Source: Paenibacillus psychroresistens (GTDB lineage: Bacteria > Bacillota > Bacilli > Paenibacillales > NBRC-103111). From it: DNA of 64,000 nucleotides. Positions 1-8,428 of this stretch are shown here, in pieces (position 1 is the first letter of the stretch; the number at the start of each line of letters is the position of its first letter). The notes below the pieces were generated by a model, which saw only the letters and a list, made by a program, of their open reading frames with translations, was not told where the DNA came from and did not search any database. The stretch spans positions 3,324,001 to 3,388,000 of the forward strand of contig NZ_CP034235.1 of assembly GCF_009728935.1 (NCBI RefSeq). Direction: 5' to 3'. The translations under genes and the position numbers were made by a program.

Positions 1-2
1 AG

Positions 3-974
3 CAACAGTTCGCGGAGATGGGGCAGCATCTGATAGATTCCAAGCAGACCTACAGCGATACAGGAAATAGCACAGTTGATTTCATGAAAAAGCTTAAGGA
101 CGATCAGGCAGTGCTTGCAGGTGTCATCGAACAGTCGGAAGCGGAGAATGAACAATATGCGGCCCAACTTCATGCCGTTGGAAATATAGTTGCCACCAGT
201 CAGAAAAATGCACAGGAAACAAGTGATGCTCTGGATAATGTGTTAGCCAACATACTCGGCAAGCCGATAGGGCAAACCTTTGGCGAACGTTCCACGATCA
301 AAGTGTTCTCATTGACTGCTGCGGGATATCGCGGTTATATGGCTAAAGTAAAACTGCAAGACCCGAATGCGGTCAAGCTTGTGCTTTCCCATGATAAAGT
401 GGGGGACAAGGGCGAAACGACAAGTCAAGCTGCCAAAAGAAAAGGGGCCACTTTGGCGATTAATGGCGGCGGCTTTGCTAAAGGAAATGATGGGCTGCTT
501 TATCCGATGGGGATTACTGTCGTGGATGGGGTCATCAAAACTTTTTCTGCGATTGATTTAAGTTTTATTGGCCTTAATAAAAACGGGCATTTGGTAGGCG
601 GGGCAGTCAAATCGCGAGAGCAAGTCGAGGAATTAGGCGTGACACAGGGAGCTACGTTCGTGCCTACTTTGCTGGAGAATGGTAAGAAACTCACCATTCC
701 CAAAAAATACAGCAACAAGAAAGAACCGCGCACGCTGATCGGGCATTTTTCCAATGGAGACTTGTTGTTCATTGTAATCGACGGAAGGCAGAAAGGCAGC
801 GCTGGAGTCACTTTGGAGGATGCGCAGGATAAACTGCTCGAATTCAATGTGAAAGATGCCTATAATTTAGATGGCGGAGGATCGAGCGCATTTTATTACA
901 ATGGCAAAATACTGAACAATCCATCGGACGGAAGTGAAAGAGTGCTTGTATCCAACTTCTTGGTAATGTCATAG
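3..974 (+). CDS. Phosphodiester glycosidase (NAGPA-domain) protein, 5' end outside window
   Basis: The frame is open to the left edge of the window. The first ATG (position 18) has no ribosome binding site and the codons before it read QQFAE, so the gene very probably begins upstream and only its C-terminal part is seen. The N-terminal ~80 residues are charged and helical, like a coiled coil. From about residue 95 the protein matches the phosphodiester glycosidase/NAGPA fold: AINGGGF near residue 148, RTLIG followed by DGRQKGSAGVTL, and the hallmark NLDGGGSSAF near the C-terminus. This family removes N-acetylglucosamine-phosphate-type caps and is found in exopolysaccharide systems and in prophage tail regions of Bacillales. 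Which role applies cannot be told from this end fragment. The domain call is firm, the biological role is open. Confidence 0.75.
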   Translation, partial: QQFAEMGQHLIDSKQTYSDTGNSTVDFMKKLKDDQAVLAGVIEQSEAENEQYAAQLHAVGNIVATSQKNAQETSDALDNVLANILGKPIGQTFGERSTIKVFSLTAAGYRGYMAKVKLQDPNAVKLVLSHDKVGDKGETTSQAAKRKGATLAINGGGFAKGNDGLLYPMGITVVDGVIKTFSAIDLSFIGLNKNGHLVGGAVKSREQVEELGVTQGATFVPTLLENGKKLTIPKKYSNKKEPRTLIGHFSNGDLLFIVIDGRQKGSAGVTLEDAQDKLLEFNVKDAYNLDGGGSSAFYYNGKILNNPSDGSERVLVSNFLVMS

Positions 975-1083
975 TGGTTAGGATGGATGTCATGAATTTG
1001 AATATGCATTTCTATCCGATGAACAGCACCGTAGTCCGACAGAACGATAACATCAATTCCTTTCACCGGTAACAAATATGATC

Positions 1084-1121
1084 AAAAAGCCTTGTGATCC
1101 TTTAGGATCATGAGGCTTTTT
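1084..1121 (+). terminator. Rho-independent terminator
   Basis: Inverted repeat AAAAAGCC...TGATCC-TTTA-GGATCA...GGCTTTTT with a small internal bulge and a terminal T-run, about 110 bases after the glycosidase stop codon. Confidence 0.8.
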
Positions 1122-1306
1122 GCTATTCAATTATAATTATCTGAGTAAACTAACTTGAGATGGATGATTTTTTTGAAGCTTACGAAATTTAAACAAAATG
1201 CACCATCAACACTAGAAGAAGCATTGGAGCGTTTTTTGTGTAACACCTAAATCATTACTTAGCTAGTGACTTGACGGCTATATTGGATCGTGATAAAGTA
1301 TGTACT

Positions 1307-1336
1307 GTAACTATTATATTAAATTTAGGTAGTTAC
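1307..1336. promoter_or_regulatory. TGTAAC-N20-GTTAC element, copy a
   Basis: GTAAC and GTTAC separated by exactly 20 AT-rich bases; the right half reads TAGGTAGTTACTT, as in the other copies of this window. It lies about 145 bases upstream of the NimA-like gene at 1480. A dyad of this kind is what a dimeric transcription factor would bind. The protein is inferred, not shown, to be the CGNR regulator at 12310. Confidence 0.55.
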
Positions 1337-1479
1337 TTAAATGGAAGAGGCATTCGTATGAATGGAGTGGAAGTTTTACTTTAATGTTTAATTCCATAGA
1401 TGGAATAAGAATAGATTTATAAGATGTTGTACTTATAGTTATCCTAAACCATATAAAAAGTAAAAAGGTGATGAATACT

Positions 1480-2028
1480 ATGTTTCCCATTCGCAATCAG
1501 AAACGCAATTGTACGGATACCGTCAAAATCCAGGACTTTCTCGAACATGCCCAGACTGGATTTCTAGGCTTATCTCTAGAAGACGTCCCCTATGTAGTTC
1601 CACTCAATTTCGTTTGGCTGAACGAGGCCATCTATTTTCATGGGGCAGATAAAGGAAGAAAAGTCACTTATATCGAGCATAACCCCCTAGCCTGCTTCAC
1701 AGTCAGTGAGAGTTATGGGACCCTCACGAGTCCGATACCCGCCGCAACGGATACCGCCTATATGAGTGTCATTATCGAAGGATCCTTGTTTCACGTAACC
1801 GATATAAATGAAGCAACGGAGGCCATGCAGATCATGCTGGACAAGTATGTGCCAGGCTATTATGATCGACCGCTGGAGCGGAGTCATTTGGAACGATATG
1901 TTTCCTACTTAGGTAGTAAAACGGCCATCTACAAATTAACCGCAGCTTCCTTAACGGCCAAAGAGAAAGAAGTGGCACTGGATCGTATGTTCTATGAAGG
2001 CAAGACTGTTCATGCCGACCGGGTGTAA
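1480..2028 (+). CDS. Pyridoxamine 5'-phosphate oxidase-family flavoprotein (NimA-like)
   Basis: About 182 residues forming the split-barrel FMN-binding fold of the PNPOx-like superfamily. The order [27 protein letters not shown] and NPLACFTV is characteristic of the NimA/5-nitroimidazole-reductase-like branch, whose members reduce small electrophilic or nitro compounds with a bound flavin. I place the start at ATG 1480 because AAAAGGTGA at 1463-1471 lies eight bases ahead of it; the GTG and ATG at 1468/1471 overlap that ribosome binding site. The gene stands alone between a terminator and the CGNR relic, and has a TGTAAC-N20-GTTAC element in its upstream region. The specific substrate is unknown. 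Confidence 0.8.
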   Translation: MFPIRNQKRNCTDTVKIQDFLEHAQTGFLGLSLEDVPYVVPLNFVWLNEAIYFHGADKGRKVTYIEHNPLACFTVSESYGTLTSPIPAATDTAYMSVIIEGSLFHVTDINEATEAMQIMLDKYVPGYYDRPLERSHLERYVSYLGSKTAIYKLTAASLTAKEKEVALDRMFYEGKTVHADRV

Positions 2029-2113
2029 CGTAGCAAAGCACAATTCTAGGTGATTTGCCGAGTAACCGAAACGGTTATCTCGGGGAACTCAGGTTTAGGA
2101 TAAATCGTTTGTC

Positions 2114-2141
2114 AAAAAGCCGCCATATACAGCGGCTTTTT
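2114..2141 (+). terminator. Terminator hairpin at the edge of the CGNR relic
   Basis: Perfect 10-base inverted repeat AAAAAGCCGC / GCGGCTTTTT with an 8-base loop. It can act in both directions, ending the NimA-like transcript and any transcript of the minus-strand relic. Similar weaker hairpins occur at 12339-12362 and 15488-15511. Confidence 0.75.
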
Positions 2142-2288
2142 GACGCGCGTGGAAGCTTCCGACCTTCATCAGGTATCCAGAAAATTTTCGTGGCAGAACC
2201 GTTTGGAGCGGTTCCGAGTTTCATCTTAGTAAACTGACCCGCAAGAAGATCGTCCATAACATAGTACCTCAGTTCCTTTTTTTTCATA
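2142..2288 (-). pseudogene. Decayed CGNR zinc-finger regulator (relic 1)
   Basis: On the minus strand this stretch aligns base by base with the 3' part of the intact CGNR gene at 12310-12891: the segments around gcagaaccg.ttggag.ggtt.cg.gtttc and tagtaaac are shared in order with that gene. The reading frame starts from an ATG at 2288 (MKKKELRYYV..), then jumps into the C-terminal region with a large internal deletion. The zinc-binding cysteines are lost (the C..C spacing of the parent is gone), so no working zinc finger can be made. Two TGTAAC-N20-GTTAC elements lie just upstream of its start. A broken paralogue, not a functional gene. Confidence 0.65.
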
Positions 2289-2302
2289 TGGACGCCATTG
2301 TT

Positions 2303-2332
2303 GTAACTACTAAAATTATAATAGACTGTTAC
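2303..2332. promoter_or_regulatory. TGTAAC-N20-GTTAC element, copy b
   Basis: GTAAC (2303-2307), 20 bases containing a -10-like TATAAT at 2317-2322, then GTTAC (2328-2332). It lies between the minus-strand CGNR relic and the plus-strand epoxide hydrolase relic. Confidence 0.55.
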
Positions 2333-2368
2333 TTGCAATGCTTCTAAGTTCATGATAGGATGTGTTTA

Positions 2369-2398
2369 GTAACTGGTTAATTAGATTTAAGTGGTTAC
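2369..2398. promoter_or_regulatory. TGTAAC-N20-GTTAC element, copy c
   Basis: GTAAC (2369-2373), 20 bases, GTTAC (2394-2398). It is the most diverged copy (TAAGTG rather than TAGATA before GTTAC). Together with copy b it forms a pair 66 bases apart, the same arrangement as copies e/f and g/h. Confidence 0.5.
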
Positions 2399-2468
2399 TA
2401 TTATGGATGGGAATTGTATGACCCGAGTGAAAACTTTGCTTCTTTTTCTATTATAAGTTCCCGATTGT

Positions 2469-2669
2469 GTGTATTGCAGTCGTGACCCTGAGAAGTCACT
2501 CACCACCAAAGACGAAATGCTTGACGACATCACGCTTTACTGGCTAACGAATAGTTATCACAAGCTAATTTACTTCCACGAGGTGGATAGAGGCGGACTT
2601 TTCGCAGGGGGGAACAGACAGAGCTTTTTCACTGCAAAACTTCGCGCGATGCTCAGATCGCTGCGCTAG
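2469..2669 (+). pseudogene. Epoxide hydrolase relic (C-terminal fragment with internal deletion)
   Basis: The 66-codon frame reads LTTKDEMLDDITLYWLTNS, which matches the region before the cap/core junction of the complete paralogues (LTRDEILDNITLYWLTNT), and then jumps directly to HKLIYFHEVDRGGLFAGGN, the counterpart of the C-terminal catalytic-His segment (LIHYNKLPKGGHFAAWE). About 60 residues are missing and the catalytic His is replaced by Leu (GGLFA for GGHFA). The N-terminal domain and nucleophile Asp region are absent. It ends with the family's typical RSLR and is followed 57 bases later by the first intact copy. Clearly a dead remnant of a once longer array. Confidence 0.8.
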
Positions 2670-2726
2670 TTGGCTCGGTCACGCACAAACCCCAAAATCC
2701 AAAACAAATCAAAAGGAGCTAAAAAA

Positions 2727-3917
2727 ATGCCACAACAAGACAAGAACGCCATCCGTCCGTTTCATGTAAATGTTCCGGAAGAAGAAATCGCCGAACTGAA
2801 AAACCGCATTAAAGCAACAAGATGGCCTGAAAAGGAAACAGTTTTAGATCAATCGCAAGGCGTACAGCTTGCGACGTCTCAAGAACTCGCTCGTTATTGG
2901 GCGAATGAGTACGACTGGCGCAAGATCGAAGCGAGAATTAACTCCTTCCCACATTTCCTTACCGAGATCGATGGTCTGGACTTCCACTTCATTCACGTTC
3001 GTTCCAAGCATGAGAACGCGATGCCGATCCTCATTGCGCACGGATGGCCGGGCTCGATCGTCGAGCAGATGAAGCTTATCGAACCACTTACCAATCCTAC
3101 GGCACATGGCGGTAGTGCATCGGATGCCTTCCACGTCGTTATTCCGTCGATGCCTGGTTATGGCTACTCCGGCAAACCGACCACGACCGGCTGGGATCCT
3201 AAACGCATCGCACGCGCTTATGGAGAGTTGATGACTCGCCTTGGATATGAAAAGTATGTAGCACAGGGCGGTGACTGGGGTGCAATCGTCGTTGACTTTA
3301 TGGCTGTTCAGGAGTGTAAAGGTCTGATCGGCTTGCACACCAACATGCCTGGCGTGATTCCGGCCGACGTGGATGCCGCGATTTGGTCTGGAAACCCGTT
3401 GCCATCCGGTCTCTCAGACGAAGAGAAGAAAGCGTGCGCGCAAGTTGTCGAAAATAAATTCTATTATGCCTTCCTCATGGGAACGCGCCCGCAGACGCTG
3501 ATCGGATTATCGGATTCGCCTGTCGGTTTGGCGGCCTTCTTGATTGACCATGACTGGAAGAGTTATGACCTGATCTCGAGAGCTTTTGACGGACAAAAAG
3601 AAGGCCTTTCGCGTGATGATATTCTAGATAATATTACGCACTTCTGGTTCACGAATTCAGGGATTTCTGCGGCTCGTCTCTACTGGGAGAACAAATCTTC
3701 CTTCTTCGGCTTGAAAACAGCCCAAGGCATCAAACTCCCAGTTGCCGTTAGTGTATTCCCGGATGAGCTGTATGAAGCACCGAAGAGCTGGGCAGAAAAA
3801 GCGTACCCCAACCTTATTCACTACAACAAACTGCCAAAGGGTGGACACTTCGCAGCTTGGGAGCAACCAGAGTTTATGACCTCTGAACTCCGCACAGCGT
3901 TCAAGTCGCTGCGATAA
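2727..3917 (+). CDS. Epoxide hydrolase, EHN-domain alpha/beta hydrolase, cytosolic copy 1
   Basis: 396 residues. Residues ~8-115 are the epoxide hydrolase N-terminal (EHN) domain (IRPFHVNVPEEEIAELKNRI..RWPEKE); the rest is the alpha/beta hydrolase core of the microsomal-type epoxide hydrolases. Visible catalytic features: oxyanion HGWPGS, nucleophile Asp in GGDWG (residue ~183), and the base His in GGHFAAWEQP (~374). The reaction is trans-opening of an epoxide to a vicinal diol through an alkyl-enzyme ester on Asp. Start at ATG 2727 follows AAAAGGAGC; the open frame further upstream is not conserved. There is no signal peptide, so a cytoplasmic enzyme. From about residue 70 it is nearly identical to the next gene, also at DNA level. 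Confidence 0.88.
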   Translation: MPQQDKNAIRPFHVNVPEEEIAELKNRIKATRWPEKETVLDQSQGVQLATSQELARYWANEYDWRKIEARINSFPHFLTEIDGLDFHFIHVRSKHENAMPILIAHGWPGSIVEQMKLIEPLTNPTAHGGSASDAFHVVIPSMPGYGYSGKPTTTGWDPKRIARAYGELMTRLGYEKYVAQGGDWGAIVVDFMAVQECKGLIGLHTNMPGVIPADVDAAIWSGNPLPSGLSDEEKKACAQVVENKFYYAFLMGTRPQTLIGLSDSPVGLAAFLIDHDWKSYDLISRAFDGQKEGLSRDDILDNITHFWFTNSGISAARLYWENKSSFFGLKTAQGIKLPVAVSVFPDELYEAPKSWAEKAYPNLIHYNKLPKGGHFAAWEQPEFMTSELRTAFKSLR

Positions 3918-3977
3918 TTGGTTCGGCTACACAAATATTCAAATCTAAAGCTAAATCACACAAGAGGAGATTACAAA

Positions 3978-5159
3978 ATGACACAACAACAAATTCGCCC
4001 ATTTCATATAAACGTTCCAGAAGAAGAAATTACTGAACTCCGCAGACGCATTAAAGCAACAAGATGGCCTGAAAAGGAAACCGTTTCGGATCAATCGCAA
4101 GGCACGCAGCTTGCGACGTCTCAAGAACTCGCTCGTTATTGGGAAAATGAGTACGACTGGCGCAAGATCGAAGCGAGAATTAACTCCTTCCCGCATTTCC
4201 TTACCGAAATCGACGGTCTGGACTTCCACTTCATTCATGTTCGTTCCAAGCACGAAAACGCGATGCCGATCCTTATTGCGCACGGATGGCCGGGCTCGAT
4301 CGTCGAGCAGATGAAGCTTATCGAACCACTTACCAATCCTACGGCACATGGCGGTAGCGCATCGGATGCTTTCCACGTCGTTATTCCGTCGATGCCTGGT
4401 TATGGCTACTCCGGCAAACCGACCACGACCGGCTGGGATCCTAAACGCATCGCACGCGCTTATGGAGAGTTGATGACTCGCCTTGGATATGAAAAGTATG
4501 TAGCACAGGGCGGCGACTGGGGTGCAATCGTTGTTGACTTTATGGCCGTTCAGGAGTGTAAAGGTATGATCGGCTTGCACACCAACATGCCTGGCGTGAT
4601 TCCGGCCGACGTGGATGCGGCGATTTGGTCTGGCAACCCGTTGCCAGCCGGTCTCTCAGACGAAGAGAAGAAAGCGTGCGCGCAAGTTGTCGAGAATAAA
4701 TTCTATTATGCCTTCCTCATGGGAACGCGCCCGCAGACGCTGATCGGATTGTCGGATTCGCCTGTCGGTTTGGCGGCCTTCTTGATTGACCATGACTGGA
4801 AGAGCTATGACCTGATCTCGAGAGCTTTTGCCGGACAAAAAGAAGGCCTTTCGCGTGATGATATTCTAGATAATATTACGCACTTCTGGTTCACGAATTC
4901 AGGGATTTCTGCGGCTCGTCTCTACTGGGAGAACAAATCTTCCTTCTTCGGCTTGAAAACAGCCCAAGGCATCAAACTCCCAGTTGCCGTTAGTGTATTC
5001 CCGGACGAGCTGTATGAAGCACCGAAGAGCTGGGCAGAAAAAGCGTACCCTAACCTTATTCACTACAACAAACTTCCAAATGGCGGACACTTCGCAGCTT
5101 GGGAGCAACCAGAGTTTATGACCTCTGAACTCCGCACAGCATTCAAGTCGCTTCGTTAA
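3978..5159 (+). CDS. Epoxide hydrolase, cytosolic copy 2
   Basis: 393 residues starting at ATG 3978 after AGAGGAG. It differs from copy 1 mainly in the first 60 residues (MTQQQIRPFHIN..); beyond that I see only four changes (L/M, S/A, D/A and K/N), none in GGDWG, HGWPGS or GGHFAAWEQP. That pattern, divergent 5' ends with an almost identical remainder, points to a recent tandem duplication or gene conversion. The 60 bases between the stop of copy 1 and this start hold no terminator, so the two are probably co-transcribed. No signal peptide. Confidence 0.88.
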   Translation: MTQQQIRPFHINVPEEEITELRRRIKATRWPEKETVSDQSQGTQLATSQELARYWENEYDWRKIEARINSFPHFLTEIDGLDFHFIHVRSKHENAMPILIAHGWPGSIVEQMKLIEPLTNPTAHGGSASDAFHVVIPSMPGYGYSGKPTTTGWDPKRIARAYGELMTRLGYEKYVAQGGDWGAIVVDFMAVQECKGMIGLHTNMPGVIPADVDAAIWSGNPLPAGLSDEEKKACAQVVENKFYYAFLMGTRPQTLIGLSDSPVGLAAFLIDHDWKSYDLISRAFAGQKEGLSRDDILDNITHFWFTNSGISAARLYWENKSSFFGLKTAQGIKLPVAVSVFPDELYEAPKSWAEKAYPNLIHYNKLPNGGHFAAWEQPEFMTSELRTAFKSLR

Positions 5160-5212
5160 TCCGAAATCTAAGAATATCACTAAAAAACTTTACGAATGGA
5201 GCATAACTACCT

Positions 5213-6604
5213 ATGAGCAGCAAATACTGGTCTCGTTCCGCAATGATTTTGGCCCTATCCCTAGGATTGACGGCTTGCGGCAATAATGCCAATGTTAATG
5301 GCGGACAACCGAAAAAAAATTCTCAAGTAAATCAGCAAGAAAATCAGCAAGTTTTTAAGCAAGTAAATCTGCAAGTAAATTCCCATGAATCGAAAATTTT
5401 TCAAACGGAGAATAAAGAGCAACCTACAGACAAGAAAGCCATTCGTCCATTTCATGTGAATATTCCCGAAGCAGAACTCACTGAATTGCGTAATCGCATC
5501 AAAGCGACGAGATGGCCTGAGAAGGAACCGGTGTCGGACCAATCGCATGGCGCGCAGCTTGCAACTATCCAGAGTCTCGCCAAATATTGGGCGAACGATT
5601 ACGACTGGCGGAAGATCGAAACGAAGCTAAATTCCTTGCCGCAGTTCATCACCGAAATCGATGGTTTGGACATTCACTTCATTCACGTTCGTTCGAAGCA
5701 TAAGAATGCTATGCCGATTATCGTCACGCACGGATGGCCAGGGTCGATCATTGAACAATTGAAAATTATCGACCCGCTTGTGAACCCTACGGCACATGGC
5801 GGTAAGGAATCGGACGCGTTCGATGTGGTGATTCCTTCGATTCCCGGTTACGGGTTCTCGGAAAAACCTAGCACGGTCGGCTGGGGTCCAGACCACATCG
5901 CACGTGCCTGGGATGTGCTGATGAAGCGCCTTGGCTATAAAAAGTATGTTGCGCAAGGCGGCGACTGGGGTGCTGTTGTCACCGATTTGATGGGTGTTCA
6001 GGCGCCTAAGGGGCTGCTTGCCATTCACACCAACATGGCCGGCGTGATTCCGCCCGCAGTAGATGCGGCAATTTGGTCCGGTGCCCCGATGCCATCCGGT
6101 CTCTCAGCCGAAGAGCAGAAAGCATTCAACCAAGTTCGCGAAAATAAATTCGGCTACTCCTACATTATGGGAACGCGTCCACAATCGCTAACTGGACTGG
6201 TGGATTCACCTATCGGTTTGGCATCCATTATGATTGATCACGACTGGAAGAGCTATGCCCTGATCTCTAGAGTTTTTGCTGGACAAAAAGAAGGGCTTAC
6301 TCGCGACGATATTCTCGACAACATTTCACTCTTTTGGTTGACGAAAACAGGGGTCTCTTCATCTCGTCTCTACTTGGAAAACAAGTTCCCATTCTTCGCC
6401 GTCAAAGGCGTCAAAATTCCGGTTGCCGTGAGCGTCTTTCCTGACGAGCTCTATGAAGCGCCGAAGAGCTGGGCAATGAAAGCATATCCGAAGCTCATTC
6501 ACTACAACAAACTTCCTAAAGGCGGACACTTTGCAGCCTGGGAACAGCCAAAGTTTTTGACTACAGAAATTCGCACGGCATTCAAGTCGCTGCGTCAAGG
6601 TTAA
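5213..6604 (+). CDS. Epoxide hydrolase, secreted lipoprotein copy 3
   Basis: 463 residues. Unlike copies 1 and 2 it has a type II signal peptide: MSSKYWSRSAM, a hydrophobic stretch and the lipobox LTAC at residues ~19-22, followed by a Gln/Asn/Lys-rich linker of about 55 residues before the EHN domain (KKAIRPFHVNIPEAELTELRNRI). The core keeps HGWPGS, GGDWG and GGHFAAWEQP. It should be anchored outside the membrane, suggesting action on an external epoxide. It shares its 5' leader (ACTTTACGAATGGAGC.. before the ATG) with the inverted copy at 18639-20000, and the two proteins are very similar throughout. 53 bases separate it from copy 2; a terminator follows. Confidence 0.87.
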   Translation: MSSKYWSRSAMILALSLGLTACGNNANVNGGQPKKNSQVNQQENQQVFKQVNLQVNSHESKIFQTENKEQPTDKKAIRPFHVNIPEAELTELRNRIKATRWPEKEPVSDQSHGAQLATIQSLAKYWANDYDWRKIETKLNSLPQFITEIDGLDIHFIHVRSKHKNAMPIIVTHGWPGSIIEQLKIIDPLVNPTAHGGKESDAFDVVIPSIPGYGFSEKPSTVGWGPDHIARAWDVLMKRLGYKKYVAQGGDWGAVVTDLMGVQAPKGLLAIHTNMAGVIPPAVDAAIWSGAPMPSGLSAEEQKAFNQVRENKFGYSYIMGTRPQSLTGLVDSPIGLASIMIDHDWKSYALISRVFAGQKEGLTRDDILDNISLFWLTKTGVSSSRLYLENKFPFFAVKGVKIPVAVSVFPDELYEAPKSWAMKAYPKLIHYNKLPKGGHFAAWEQPKFLTTEIRTAFKSLRQG

Positions 6605-6660
6605 GCCAGTAATGTCCCGATGACTCCATAACGCACAATGAATTTAACGAGAACGATAGT

Positions 6661-6698
6661 AAAGGAGCTTGCCGCGAGGCGGCTCCTTTCTGGGTTTT
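6661..6698 (+). terminator. Rho-independent terminator after epoxide hydrolase copy 3
   Basis: AAAGGAGC-TTGCC-GCGA-GGC-GGCTCCTTT stem with GTTTTT following. The same hairpin, with compensating changes, ends transcripts at 13749 and 21553. Confidence 0.85.
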
Positions 6699-6875
6699 TG
6701 TTTGGTAATGCCACACACTCAAAGAGATACCTGATTCTGCATCAGGTCCTATATCTTTGTTAGAGCCCCTTATTTCTAAATAATTATTTTAGAAAATGGA
6801 ATAAGAATTGCAATTGGGATGGAACCTAACGGAAGGTTATCCATAAAAAACTTTCCGAATGGAGCGTTACTACTT

Positions 6876-8225
6876 ATGAGCAGCAAATATTGGTTTCGCA
6901 TGGTAATGCTTTTGGCTCTGTCCCTAGTATTGACGGCCTTCAGCACTAATACCATTGTTAATGAAGGGAATCCGCAAGCAAATCCCCAAAAATCTAAAAC
7001 TAATCAAAAGGAGATAAAGAAACAAGCTTCAGAAAAGAACGCTATTCATCCGTTTCATATAAATGTTCAGGAAGCGGAACTTACTGAAATGCGTAGGCGC
7101 ATAAATGCGACAAAATGGCCTGAGAAGGAAACGGTCGCTGATGCATCACAAGGGGTGCAGCTCGCGATGATGAAAGAACTCGCACGTTATTGGGCGACAG
7201 ATTACGATTGGCGCAAAGTTGAGGCACAGCTCAACGCGCTTCCGCAATTCATCACCGAGATTGATGGGCTGCCCGTTCATTTCATCCACGTCCGTTCGCG
7301 CCACAAAAACGCGCTTCCGATAATCATCACGCACGGATGGTCGGGCTCGATGTTGGAACTGATCAAGCTTATCGGCCCGCTGACCGATCCAACTGCTTAC
7401 GGCGGTAAAGCAGAAGACGCATTCGATGTTGTCATCCCTTCGTTGCCGGGCTATGGTTTCTCCGGTAAGCCAGCGAGTACCGGCTGGAGCCCCGAGCATA
7501 TAGGCCGAGCATGGGACAAACTGATGAAGCGCCTCGGCTACAACCACTACGTCGCCCAGGGAGGCGACTGGGGTGCAATTGTCGTCGACCAGATGGGTTT
7601 GCAGGCACCTGAGGGATTATTAGCCATCCACACCAACATGCCTGGCACCGTTCCGGCAGATGTTGATAAGGCTCTCCTTACCGGTGGACCCGCGCCATCG
7701 GGTCTCTCTGCTGAAGAACAGCGCGCCTATGAGCAATTGATTAGAACTTCCAAAGAAAGCGACAACGCAAGGATTATGGGGTCGCGCCCGCAAACGTTAT
7801 ACGGCTTTGTGGATTCGCCTGTCGGCCTTGCCGCCTGGCTGCTCGACCACGCTGATGGTAATGGTCAGCCGGCGGCGGCGTTCGTAAAGGGACTCAACCG
7901 GACTACGAGCAAGACAGGCGAATTAACGCGTGACGAGATCCTCGACAACATTACGCTTTATTGGCTGACCAACACGGGTGTCTCCGCGTCTCGTCTCTAT
8001 TGGGAATATAAAGGTGGCTTTTTCAATGCCAAAGGCGTCAATATTCCTGTAGCGGTGAGTGTTTTTCCCGGTGAGCTATACCAGGCCCCACTGAGCTGGA
8101 CAAAGAAAGCCTACCCCAACCTCATCTATTACAACAAGCCCGACAAAGGCGGACACTTCGCTGCTTGGGAACAACCAGAGCTTTTCGCTGCAGAACTCCG
8201 TGCTGCATTCAAGTCGCTACGCTAA
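6876..8225 (+). CDS. Epoxide hydrolase, copy 4 with defective lipobox
   Basis: 449 residues from ATG 6876, which sits behind AATGGAGCG exactly as in copies 3 and 5. The first residues are homologous to the lipoprotein copies (MSSKYW.., then a hydrophobic run) but the lipobox LTAC has become LTAF, so lipidation is not possible. The protein may remain as a signal-anchored protein or be released. The linker is shorter (~30 residues). It is the most diverged intact member (HGWSGS, an insertion with DGNGQPAAAF near residue 345), yet GGDWG and GGHFAAWEQP are intact. Upstream, GATGGAACCTAACGGAAGG is shared with the leader of the inverted copy 5. A terminator follows at 8280. Confidence 0.85.
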   Translation: MSSKYWFRMVMLLALSLVLTAFSTNTIVNEGNPQANPQKSKTNQKEIKKQASEKNAIHPFHINVQEAELTEMRRRINATKWPEKETVADASQGVQLAMMKELARYWATDYDWRKVEAQLNALPQFITEIDGLPVHFIHVRSRHKNALPIIITHGWSGSMLELIKLIGPLTDPTAYGGKAEDAFDVVIPSLPGYGFSGKPASTGWSPEHIGRAWDKLMKRLGYNHYVAQGGDWGAIVVDQMGLQAPEGLLAIHTNMPGTVPADVDKALLTGGPAPSGLSAEEQRAYEQLIRTSKESDNARIMGSRPQTLYGFVDSPVGLAAWLLDHADGNGQPAAAFVKGLNRTTSKTGELTRDEILDNITLYWLTNTGVSASRLYWEYKGGFFNAKGVNIPVAVSVFPGELYQAPLSWTKKAYPNLIYYNKPDKGGHFAAWEQPELFAAELRAAFKSLR

Positions 8226-8279
8226 TCGGAGTCATGTGGAATCCACAGGTTATAGTGTCTATACACAAGGAAAAGTAAT

Positions 8280-8310
8280 GCAGCCCTTTTAAAATTTGGG
8301 CTGCTTTTTC
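8280..8310 (+). terminator. Rho-independent terminator
   Basis: GCAGCCC-TTTTAAAATTT-GGGCTGC followed by TTTTT, between the epoxide hydrolase array and the germinant receptor operon. Confidence 0.85.
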
Positions 8311-8428
8311 AATTACTATCAAGTGATATTACAAGTCTTTTTACATAAATTAGAAGCAGAATGAACATAACTATATGGAACGGCACTAATACTCTTTTTT
8401 TATAAAATTAAAGGAGGCCTTATCATCA

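Noticed and set aside
2844-3338. Long minus-strand frames opposite the epoxide hydrolases (also 3951-4580, 5627-6028, 7146-7547)
   Set aside because: They mirror each other only because the plus-strand paralogues do; no ribosome binding site or protein family was seen.
6721-6760. Second hairpin (CCTGA..TCAGG) before epoxide hydrolase copy 4
   Set aside because: Short imperfect stem without a convincing T-run; a strong terminator lies just upstream.
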